From: Acholeplasmataceae bacterium
Lineage (GTDB): Bacteria > Bacillota_I > Bacilli_A > Acholeplasmatales > Acholeplasmataceae
Assembly: GCA_023230825.1 (NCBI GenBank)
Contig: JALNWO010000001.1
Span: forward strand, 124,001 to 188,000
DNA length: 64,000 nucleotides
Direction: 5' to 3'
The notes under the pieces are model-generated. The model was not told the DNA's origin. It ran no database searches and saw only the letters and a program-made list of their open reading frames with translations. This document shows, piece after piece, positions 6,929 to 15,367 of the stretch. Positions within the stretch are counted from its first letter, which is position 1; each line of letters begins with the position of its first letter. The position numbers were made by a program, and so were the translations under genes.

Positions 6929-9049
6929 TTAAGCCCGAACACCTTGATCGGCAGGAGCATCTACAATACGGAAGCCCTCAATCGAGTACGTACCGACAGT
7001 CTTCATAACACCTGCGTAAAGCTTGATATTCGTCTTCCAGCTAAATCCACGTTGTGCATCTCGACCAGTAATTGTCGACTCAGGAATAATAATGACACGA
7101 TCATCGAATCGACCTACAACATTCTCACGAATCTCTCTATCAATAGAGTCACAGAGTTGCTGGTCAGTCATCTTCGAAATACCGGTATGATTACGCCAGC
7201 TTTGCTCTGCTACAGTTTCTAGTTCAGCAACAATGAAAGCATTGATCATGCTAGTGAAGATAGAAGTATCGTTAGGATAAACGGACTTATACGCAGGAAT
7301 CATTACACGCTTAGTATCGTAGGATTGAACAGTCATCAGACCTGCATCCCAATCTTTGTTACGTGCAGTAATAGGCGTAAAGGTAACGTTGATCTTAGCA
7401 AACGTATCTACAATATGGTTAGGTGGCTCTGGATTAGCAGTACCTTCCCAGAAACCATTACCTGCACCCATATAGGCAGCAAACTTAGAAGCCAGTTCAA
7501 TAGTCAGTGGTAAATTACCCCGCCATTTATCTTCTAAGTACGTACCACTTCGACCCATGATGTGAGCGCGGAAGGTAGGCGTTCCAAATACGTTAGATTC
7601 AGGGAACATCAGTGCGCGAGTTCGAATAGAGATCGCTAAGGAGTTCTCTTGAGAAGAAGTCAGCACTGGTCCTTGAATATCAAACGGCGTAAGGATAACG
7701 TTCGTATTCTTACGCAGAGCGATAAACTTAAGCATCTCATACTTCGTATCCAGTGAGAAGCCTGTATCATAAAGAACAGATTCTACGCGACGAGCAGTAT
7801 CTTGCAGATGAGAGTTGGGATCACCATATTGACTAAAGAATTCCCGAGCCAGTAAATCAAACGTCTGAGCAGTCATCGTACCATCACCACCACCACGAGC
7901 ATACTGAACACTATTCTCAGAGAGAATAACTGCGTCAGCATTACTGCGATCGATTTGGTAGGAGTAATAAGGTACACCAGTAGAAGTGGTTCCACCGATA
8001 AAGTTAAAGACGTGTTCTTCATCACTACCGTCATTACGGAAGTCAGAGAACAGAGCTGGCATTAAGTTAACTTCAGCTTCATAGAAATCTTTAACTAAAG
8101 TATCGATATAGTTCGTATAGATATACTCGTTACCAAAAGGACCAATGGTATCTGGTAACTGAGGATCACCTTTACGTTCCCAAGCAGGAATGAATAGATC
8201 ACCTACGAAGATATCTTGATCTAAACGACGTGAGTAAGCATCGACTTTAAAGCATCCATCAATATATTGTTCAGCTGATAAAGTTTCAACAATTTTTGGG
8301 AGCGTGTATTCATCACGACGCTCTAAGCATTGGAAGCGATATGGGTAAGCCCGTGCTTCTTCAATGATAGTTTGGTCTACTGGAATAGAACTACGAGTAG
8401 TAGGTGCATAAATACGAGCACCAATGTTATTACCATAAGCACCAAAATCCGACACCCGAAGGTCACGAATTGGAAACTTACGAGATTGAGCGCCTGTAGA
8501 TACATCGACTTGCGCACCGTTACCGATTGTACCTTTACCAAACATGTCTTCATTAGTAACAGGATCTGGTAGAATCTCTTCTGCCACCATCATGACTTTA
8601 AAGCCAGGTACAGTATCACCCGTTTCAACAGGTAGATTGGTCACAGAGTCATAAACAATACTACCGTCTTCAGCATTACGTTCATAAAGCGGAATGTCTG
8701 TTTCTAATACGTCTAAAGAAATACGTAAAGTTGCTGGATCAGGAGCATCGGCAGGACGCAGTCGCTGATACATTTGTGAAGCGTTGCCACGACGCTGCAT
8801 GGCGTTCGAGACGATTAAGTGGTGTTGCGCGTATTTACTACGCACATCAAAAGTTTTGCTACCAAAGATAACTTCCCTACTTGCTCCGCTTGCTAACACA
8901 CCCGTAGTAGGACCACGTTCTGCAAAGATGACAGTCAGTGGGCAGTGAGTAGGGCGCTGTTCCGGCTCCAGTACAGGTACAGTGGTAGAACTGTCCTTAG
9001 TACCTTGTAATAGCGCCAGAGGCGTAGCATTGATAATTTCAGTGCTCAT
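6929..9049 (-). CDS. Tail sheath protein, 706 aa
   Basis: Length and layout match phiKZ-type sheath proteins (phiKZ gp29 is about 700 residues). The C-terminal third has the sheath signature layout: a domain with FNVTFTPITARN-type strands, then helices (MINAFIVAELETVAEQSW), then a closing sheet region ending SIEGFRIVDAPADQGVRA. The sheath contracts around the tube to drive it through the host envelope. The gene sits just upstream of the tube gene on the same strand, and an imperfect CTCCTC / GAGGAG stem (6883-6904) lies between them, perhaps modulating their ratio. C- and G-richer codons suggest high expression. Confidence 0.85.
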   Translation of the reverse strand: MSTEIINATPLALLQGTKDSSTTVPVLEPEQRPTHCPLTVIFAERGPTTGVLASGASREVIFGSKTFDVRSKYAQHHLIVSNAMQRRGNASQMYQRLRPADAPDPATLRISLDVLETDIPLYERNAEDGSIVYDSVTNLPVETGDTVPGFKVMMVAEEILPDPVTNEDMFGKGTIGNGAQVDVSTGAQSRKFPIRDLRVSDFGAYGNNIGARIYAPTTRSSIPVDQTIIEEARAYPYRFQCLERRDEYTLPKIVETLSAEQYIDGCFKVDAYSRRLDQDIFVGDLFIPAWERKGDPQLPDTIGPFGNEYIYTNYIDTLVKDFYEAEVNLMPALFSDFRNDGSDEEHVFNFIGGTTSTGVPYYSYQIDRSNADAVILSENSVQYARGGGDGTMTAQTFDLLAREFFSQYGDPNSHLQDTARRVESVLYDTGFSLDTKYEMLKFIALRKNTNVILTPFDIQGPVLTSSQENSLAISIRTRALMFPESNVFGTPTFRAHIMGRSGTYLEDKWRGNLPLTIELASKFAAYMGAGNGFWEGTANPEPPNHIVDTFAKINVTFTPITARNKDWDAGLMTVQSYDTKRVMIPAYKSVYPNDTSIFTSMINAFIVAELETVAEQSWRNHTGISKMTDQQLCDSIDREIRENVVGRFDDRVIIIPESTITGRDAQRGFSWKTNIKLYAGVMKTVGTYSIEGFRIVDAPADQGVRA

Positions 9050-9354
9050 GAGGTATTCCTACATTCAAATAAAAAAGTTATTATTTCTAATAACTGCTTG
9101 TTTATTGTCGTTATACACTAACTATTAGTTAAGTCAATAGATTTATCTAGAAATTCATCTATTTAAATAACATTAGTGTAGTTAATATTTTTTTAAAGAA
9201 TGACATTTTTTAAAAAAGCAAGAATTATACTCCTTGCATAAGATTGCGTGTACATGCCGGGATTATTAAACTGCTTGTATCTTTTGAATTCGCTTAATAA
9301 CTCCATTAAATTCCTTGTGGAGTAATAACATGTTATTAGTAAGGATCTAGAAAA
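9050..9354. other. Divergent intergenic region without a gene
   Basis: About 305 bases, strongly AT-rich, between the minus-strand sheath gene and the plus-strand 9355 gene. It must hold promoters for both directions. I see no close copy of the ACATATCACTA motif, in keeping with a different (late) promoter class for virion genes. No RNA gene is seen. Confidence 0.5.
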
Positions 9355-10266
9355 ATGACCGTACTTAAAACGGCTTACGATACAACTATTGGTAAGTTGA
9401 AATCTCAAGACAATGCAGATGTAGCTATTAAACAAGCTATTTTAACTGGTGAGTTAGGAGCTAGTGATAAAGTTAATACCATTATGCGTATTAAAAATAA
9501 AGCGATTGAGGAGATCCCAGCTTTATTATTTCCCCGAGTACTCCATGTCAATGAAGAAGAGCGTGTCTTTGTAGATATGCGTTACTTCACAACTCAAGGT
9601 ATTGGATTAGCAGATATCAGGATTAATAACCGTCCTGAATTTGACTTTTCTAGTTATTGGGCAAGTTATCAATATCGTTGGATTTCTGAACGTCCTAGCA
9701 ACCTAAGGATTATCTCTCCTATTGGTATGGCTGCTTACGCTAACTGGGTTAGTGATATGATCTCTAAACGACTGTCGTTAGATATTAGAGAGAGTATTCC
9801 TCTAAAAGTAATTACTGCTTACTACTACGCTTATCAATTCCAAGATGCTGAGTTTAGTGAAGTAGAGAAGAATAACATCTTCCGTTTAATTAGTCGTAAT
9901 CTTCATACACCTATTGATATTGTACTTCAGCTCATTGCTAATGCTGAGCCAATTAATAATCTTCAAGATTATTGTAATGCTTTAAAACAAATCATTGGTA
10001 GTATTCGTTTAGATAAACTCACGCCTGGACTATTACTTTCATTAGTTCAAGGGTCTTGGTTTGGTGTTAATGCTAGAGAGATTATTGCTGTTGCTTTAGA
10101 ACACCCTCCGACTTGGCTAGCTATCGTTACATCAGCGCTAAATAATAGGATTTATAAATCTACACCTATTATGAAAGCAATTGAACGTTCTCTTAATCGA
10201 GTTAGCATCAGTGATGCAGCACTAACATTCAAACGAGCCTCTGGTGTAGAAGCTCATTTTAATTAA
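9355..10266 (+). CDS. Probable virion protein, 303 aa
   Basis: Begins at an ATG with AAGGAT ahead and leads a three-gene plus-strand run (9355-14580) between the tail sheath and terminase genes. The sequence is mostly helical with no recognised motif. In phiKZ the genes between terminase and sheath encode virion proteins, so a structural role (tail completion, baseplate or neck) is inferred from position. Confidence 0.6.
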   Translation: MTVLKTAYDTTIGKLKSQDNADVAIKQAILTGELGASDKVNTIMRIKNKAIEEIPALLFPRVLHVNEEERVFVDMRYFTTQGIGLADIRINNRPEFDFSSYWASYQYRWISERPSNLRIISPIGMAAYANWVSDMISKRLSLDIRESIPLKVITAYYYAYQFQDAEFSEVEKNNIFRLISRNLHTPIDIVLQLIANAEPINNLQDYCNALKQIIGSIRLDKLTPGLLLSLVQGSWFGVNAREIIAVALEHPPTWLAIVTSALNNRIYKSTPIMKAIERSLNRVSISDAALTFKRASGVEAHFN

Positions 10267-10280
10267 GAAGATTTAAAACC

Positions 10281-12872
10281 ATGCAGAAATACGATTACTT
10301 AACTGACTATGTATTAAAAAATGTATGGTGCTCTCCTCGTTTAGATTATACCTTTGTTATTGAACCAAAAAGAATAACACATCGGTATGGCGAATGGAAC
10401 ACAGTTAACACAGGTTGGAGAATTGTTTCTTTACCTAAAAAGTCTACTCGCTTTCACGTATTTCAATACGGTCAAATCTATCCCTTACTACTTAACTTAC
10501 CTAACAGTAGAAATAACTGGACCCTCATTAGTCAAGCTTGTAATGAGCAAAATATGTTGGTTGATATCTATACGAAAGATGGTATCATGCTTCCTAGAAC
10601 CAAGGCATGGTATCAGGTAACGAGAGATAACAACTTAATTATGGCTATTGAAGAGAGTGATGTTATTGACGCTCCCTATGGTGATGAACCTATCTATTTT
10701 AGGTTCTATACCAATGCCTATTTTAGAAGTCCACGCTCATATCCCCAATCACAAGCTGTTACTATCACTGGTAAGCGTATTGATACAGTTACTGAAATTG
10801 TCACGTATCAAAACCAGGTAGAAGCCTTGAGATTACAACATGGTGCAGTGTTCTGCTTTGTTAATGGTATCTATGTGAATAGCATTACTCCACTAACAGC
10901 TAGAATAGGTGATGAGGTAGAATATGTTTACGATAGCTCTATTAAGAAAATTGTTACATTTAAGTTAAGTGAACTAAAAGAATTTGAGAGTACTTTAGAT
11001 AATCGAAGGAAGTTCCTTTTAAACTATCCTCGTGATCCTGGTGATGAACCTATTGTTGATTATAAAGATGATATTGACGTTTACTTAATGAAACGTGATT
11101 CACCTATTAGTAATCGTTATAGAGGTAGGTATTATAGTCATAATAGTTCAGATTGGTTAAGAAACTTAACTCATCGAGATTATAGCATTCCCGTTCAACT
11201 CATCAATAGTTATATTCAAGCTAATCCAGAATGGCCTAATTCAAACGATATTGAAATCCAACTCTTTATTAGGCACGGTGGATTTGATCACAAGTTAATT
11301 TTTGAAGATAGCCGTATCCACGAACTCTATAAACTCAGTGATGAAAAGATTCCCAGAGCTATGGTAGGGATTGATTCTACTTTAGAGTATTGGAGAGCAG
11401 CACATTTGGAAGCTTCTTTCTATACAAAAGCGATGGGTATTAAAATCACTGAAGTGGATAGGGAATTAACTGAAGACCTCTTAGGTTATAACGCAATCAG
11501 TAAAGTGTTAGGTGATACACCTAACTTACTTTATCCTAAGATGGGTCCTATGGTGGCTGATGTTCCTTATGGACTTCAATACCAATGTACAGGTTTTGAG
11601 TATGATGATGACGGTAAGTTACTAGGTTACAATCACCATACTGGAACGAGTCAGTGGCCTATTCGAAATGATGATGCTAAATTCGTAGAACTCATTGCTA
11701 ACTATAGCGACCGTTTACTAGATGAGTATTATGGTTCTCCTGAAGTAGCTATTGATCCTCTTTACGAATATCGTTGCTATACTTGTCCTATTATTAATGG
11801 TATTCCTAGTAATGAGTGGACTGATGTAACAGACTCTGGTAACTATCACATTGATAACGATAATCGTTTAATTTGGTTAGTCAATCCAAATACTACCTAT
11901 ACATTAGTTCGTTCTAATCGACGTAATTTAGTGTATAGTACTTCTATTACACCTACTTCAGCCACTACTCGCTTTGCAATTAAACAACAGTCCTTTAGAG
12001 AAGGAGTGTTATTAGAGCACAATATGCAAATCCCAATGGGGGAATTAGATATTTGGCTAAACGGACATTCTTTAATTGAAGGTGTGGATTATAAGGTTGA
12101 GTTTCCTGAGGTAGTTATCATTGGTAAGAAGTGGTTAAAAGTCCCTCAAGATGGTCCTCAGGATATTACGATTCGCTTCACTAATTTTTGTGATTCTGAC
12201 CTCAACTATAATAGAGCTGGGGATAGAGGTTATGTCAACCACGGTGTTATTAGCCATAATGACGTTTTCAATATCTTAGATGATAAAGTCTTACGCATTA
12301 TTATCGGTGGTAAGACTTACATGCGTCAAGATGTAGAATTTGCTGAAGATCATGGTGGTGGAACTGATCCACATCCTTTAAATGGACAACCTTATTTTGT
12401 TAGGGATATCATTGTTCCTACACGAGGTTTAACGGATCAAAGTGCTTATGAGTTAAGGGATAAGAGTTTAGTGATTGATCAAAAGGTGAGTGACTATATG
12501 TCTATTCATTTACCTAATCCACATTATGGAAATCCTAACGCTGTACTTGAAAGGTATCCTGTTGTCTCACCGTTCATTAATATCATCCTTCATGACTTAC
12601 GAGCTGGTATTTTAAACGATCCTCGTATTCAAGGTTGGTATACAGATATGGAGGTGAGGGAAATTGTTAGTGATTACGAAAGATATCTTATCTTTGATCC
12701 TACTCAGCCTGAGAATCAATTAGATCCTACTTATGTAGTTTGTGTACCTCATGTATTTGACTATGTGGTAGAGGTCAATCTCTTTATCTACCGATTCTTA
12801 GATAGAGTAGTCAAGCTCTATTGTAATAACCTAATTCAACTTTCTCATTTCTTAAAGTTAGAAGAATACTAA
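10281..12872 (+). CDS. Large probable virion structural protein, 863 aa
   Basis: Starts 14 bases after the previous stop. The protein is rich in Tyr and Asp and contains repeated beta-hairpin-like phrases such as CFVNGIYVNSITPL, DIWLNGHSLIEGVDY and IIIGGKTYMRQDVEF, a pattern common in phage tail and baseplate proteins (an 'NG..L..G.DY' strand-turn unit). No enzyme motif is seen. Placement with sheath and terminase supports a tail or baseplate component; the exact role is unknown. Confidence 0.65.
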   Translation: MQKYDYLTDYVLKNVWCSPRLDYTFVIEPKRITHRYGEWNTVNTGWRIVSLPKKSTRFHVFQYGQIYPLLLNLPNSRNNWTLISQACNEQNMLVDIYTKDGIMLPRTKAWYQVTRDNNLIMAIEESDVIDAPYGDEPIYFRFYTNAYFRSPRSYPQSQAVTITGKRIDTVTEIVTYQNQVEALRLQHGAVFCFVNGIYVNSITPLTARIGDEVEYVYDSSIKKIVTFKLSELKEFESTLDNRRKFLLNYPRDPGDEPIVDYKDDIDVYLMKRDSPISNRYRGRYYSHNSSDWLRNLTHRDYSIPVQLINSYIQANPEWPNSNDIEIQLFIRHGGFDHKLIFEDSRIHELYKLSDEKIPRAMVGIDSTLEYWRAAHLEASFYTKAMGIKITEVDRELTEDLLGYNAISKVLGDTPNLLYPKMGPMVADVPYGLQYQCTGFEYDDDGKLLGYNHHTGTSQWPIRNDDAKFVELIANYSDRLLDEYYGSPEVAIDPLYEYRCYTCPIINGIPSNEWTDVTDSGNYHIDNDNRLIWLVNPNTTYTLVRSNRRNLVYSTSITPTSATTRFAIKQQSFREGVLLEHNMQIPMGELDIWLNGHSLIEGVDYKVEFPEVVIIGKKWLKVPQDGPQDITIRFTNFCDSDLNYNRAGDRGYVNHGVISHNDVFNILDDKVLRIIIGGKTYMRQDVEFAEDHGGGTDPHPLNGQPYFVRDIIVPTRGLTDQSAYELRDKSLVIDQKVSDYMSIHLPNPHYGNPNAVLERYPVVSPFINIILHDLRAGILNDPRIQGWYTDMEVREIVSDYERYLIFDPTQPENQLDPTYVVCVPHVFDYVVEVNLFIYRFLDRVVKLYCNNLIQLSHFLKLEEY

Positions 12873-12891
12873 ACCTCTAAAGAGAGTATCA

Positions 12892-14580
12892 ATGAGTAAT
12901 ACGCCTTTTCTTAACCCTCTTGGTATTGACGGGAGGGCTTTAGTTCAAGATCCCTATAGTACATGGAAGATATGGAACTATAGTGAGATTTATTTTGGAG
13001 CAGGGAGTCCATCCACTGCTATTTATATCCCTAAAGTCAATGACCTCATTCTGAATTTAGATGAAGGTATCTTCTATATTGTTCTTCAGATTGATCCCGT
13101 TAGTTATATTCCTGTAATTAAACGTTATGTCATCAGCACGGCTTCCGAAGAAGATGGTAATGGACTTCTACTTGGTGTAGGCGTTGGTTCGGCTTCAGAG
13201 TTGAATCGTGTTTATATCAACAAAACCACTATTCCTTATTCAGCAGTTGTCGATAGGAGGAAATGGGTGGGTGGATCTGATGCTGCCTATGCTATCGCTT
13301 ATCGTGGTTCTCCTGTATCAGGTAGTCCTATGGAGGTCATCTCAATTATGTATGACACCAATAGTTCTACTATCTTAGGTAATGAGATTCCACTGGAGGA
13401 TGTTACTGCACCTGGTTTTGCTAATTGTAAAGTTATTAAACCTTTCTATACGAAGGTTGATTTACAAGATAATGAGATTGTTACTATCATTGTTTATAAT
13501 AATGAGAATACAGCCATTGAGCGAGGACAGCTACTTGTTGAAAATACAGCCTGGATTCGAGATCAAACTGATAGTCTGAAATACATTGTCGATATCTTCT
13601 GCACTTCACCCTTCATTAAAGATACTGATCCTGATCTTATTGTCTATCCTCTTAATCTACCAAAGAACGCTTTAAACTTATTTGGTACAGTTCTTTATAG
13701 TGATGGTGAACAACGTACCTTACCAGTTAATGGTGGTAAGTTCTCTATGATGGGTCTTTCTGGTTTCGTAGCAACTTATCCTAACCAAACAGATGAATGG
13801 GTATCAAACTATCAATCAGATCAAAATGAGGCTGTTCATGGAGCTGTAGTGGGTCAACATTATTCCATGACAAAACCCTATCGCGTCAAAGTAACTCAAG
13901 TCCAAGGAATGTATTCTGTTAAACTCTTTGGATTCCCTGTATGGATTAACGCAGTCAATGGCTACACTATGCGTTGGTTCTTATACAGTTTAGAGAGACA
14001 AGAGTGGTTTGATGTCACTCCTTACGTTCGTGTTGGTGCGAATAGCCCTGCGTTTGATCCTACCCTTTATGGTGTTAACCAACAAATTCAATGGGTAATT
14101 GAATTAAAAGATGTTGACCCTGTCTATGGTGACTGGACTCATACTCAGGTTATTAATATCGCCTTAATGCGTCAAGGAACAGAAGTCATCATGCCTCGCT
14201 GGACAGTAAGAGATCAGGGTCAGGCTGAACCTTACGGACGTGATATTGAATGTCAAATGACTTTCATCAACCAGAACTTACGTCAGCTTAATTTTGGTTC
14301 TGGTTTAGCTACAAAAGCTCAATGGTTAGAAAAAGCGTATTATGAACTTAACCCGCTTTATAATTCCTTAGCTGAAACTAAACCTATTGAACCCGATTAT
14401 ATTAAGATTAGAACAGGGTCTGGTTTAGAGATGGAAATCAGTGTGGATGATTGGAATAGTGATATTCCGACTAACCTTCCAATTGTCGCTAATGAAACCC
14501 TTTTCTTACATTTCGTAAAACGTACTGCTGATAGTGAACTACAGTTAGCTGTTGGTGGGTGGTCTGTAAGACAACTGTAA
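12892..14580 (+). CDS. Probable virion structural protein, 562 aa
   Basis: Follows the 863-residue protein gene by 19 bases and ends before a strong terminator. The sequence is beta-rich with many aromatic residues (WKIWNYSEIYFGAG, RWFLYSLERQEWFDV) and no enzyme signature. As third gene of the virion run it is likely a tail, baseplate or fibre-attachment protein. This is inference from context. Confidence 0.6.
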   Translation: MSNTPFLNPLGIDGRALVQDPYSTWKIWNYSEIYFGAGSPSTAIYIPKVNDLILNLDEGIFYIVLQIDPVSYIPVIKRYVISTASEEDGNGLLLGVGVGSASELNRVYINKTTIPYSAVVDRRKWVGGSDAAYAIAYRGSPVSGSPMEVISIMYDTNSSTILGNEIPLEDVTAPGFANCKVIKPFYTKVDLQDNEIVTIIVYNNENTAIERGQLLVENTAWIRDQTDSLKYIVDIFCTSPFIKDTDPDLIVYPLNLPKNALNLFGTVLYSDGEQRTLPVNGGKFSMMGLSGFVATYPNQTDEWVSNYQSDQNEAVHGAVVGQHYSMTKPYRVKVTQVQGMYSVKLFGFPVWINAVNGYTMRWFLYSLERQEWFDVTPYVRVGANSPAFDPTLYGVNQQIQWVIELKDVDPVYGDWTHTQVINIALMRQGTEVIMPRWTVRDQGQAEPYGRDIECQMTFINQNLRQLNFGSGLATKAQWLEKAYYELNPLYNSLAETKPIEPDYIKIRTGSGLEMEISVDDWNSDIPTNLPIVANETLFLHFVKRTADSELQLAVGGWSVRQL

Positions 14581-14589
14581 CATGTCATA

Positions 14590-14620
14590 AATAAGAGAGC
14601 TAAATGCTCTCTTATTTTTT
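14590..14620 (+). terminator. Rho-independent terminator
   Basis: Perfect 11-bp stem AATAAGAGAGC / GCTCTCTTATT followed by a run of T, ten bases after the stop of the 12892 gene. Confidence 0.85.
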
Positions 14621-14641
14621 TCTTTAGAAAAAAGGTCAGTA

Positions 14642-15311
14642 ATGAGTAAGGAACTGCTATTAATTAGTTCTGCCCCCCCCCTCCCCTCCAGGCATATTTA
14701 CTAAGTTAAAACCTGCTACTGACGTAAGATTCCATCTCCAGTCAGTTGATGGTGTAATCAAAGATGTCAGTTCTTATAACCATGTTATTAATAATAGTGG
14801 ACATATTACTGTCGATAGTGAAGGGTTTATTAATAACGGTAACACATCAGGCTTCTTAGAAATATCAAGTGCTAATTTTCCTTCTCTAATGCAAGACTTT
14901 ACAGTAGAGATGAGAGTTAAAATTGCAGATTTATCTAAACTATATCACCAAATGGTGGGTAACTGGACTAGTAGGAACTTTCAATTTACTTACCGTGGGG
15001 TTAGTGGTAATTATTTTGGATTTGAAGATACGCCTGGTTGGGTTATTTCCCCTTATAGTCCTGAATTAAATACTTATATGCATATAGCATTTGTAAGACA
15101 TAATAATGTTTTCTTTTGTTATAAGAATGGAGTTAAAGCTCAGTTAAGTCGTTTACCTACAGACGAGGTTAGAAGAACTGAGAATATCAAGATATTCCAA
15201 GTTTATGGTAGTACAGGTTATTCCTTGATAGGCGGGTTGTATGATGTAAGATTTTCCCAGAGTGCTGTATATACTGATAACTTTGAAATCAACCCTTTAC
15301 CCTTAGTCTAG
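14642..15311 (+). pseudogene. LamG/concanavalin-like virion protein gene out of frame at a run of nine C
   Basis: The ATG at 14642 opens MSKELLLISSAPP and then meets nine C (14673-14681), after which the frame stops at TAC TAA. Reading on after removal of one C gives an uninterrupted frame to the stop at 15311 and a 222-residue protein. That product is a paralogue of the intact 223-residue protein at 28857 (same MS[KR]ELL start, matching LamG-like core with YMHIAFV...KNGV against WMHVAYV...VNGV). The gene is therefore whole with eight C and broken with nine. A shorter product could start at the ATG at 14889. This could be a true slippage (phase) switch or a sequencing error in the homopolymer. 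Confidence 0.75.
14673..14681 (+). repeat. Poly-C tract (9 C), possible slippage switch
   Basis: Nine C in an otherwise AT-rich genome, eleven codons into a gene. Eight C would put the gene in frame. A second C4 and C2 run follows immediately (CTCCCCTCC). Confidence 0.7.
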
Positions 15312-15332
15312 TGCAGTTCACTATATGTCATA

Positions 15333-15361
15333 AATAGGAGATCCTTTTGAGATCTCCTATT
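15333..15361. terminator. Bidirectional terminator
   Basis: Stem AATAGGAGATC / GATCTCCTATT between the convergent LamG-like gene and terminase gene, with flanking CATAA / TTATG. Confidence 0.8.
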
Positions 15362-15367
15362 ATGCTC

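Noticed and set aside
9193-9435. Minus-strand open frame of 80 codons between sheath and the 9355 gene
   Set aside because: It overlaps the start of a well-supported plus-strand gene, and its composition is that of AT-rich spacer.
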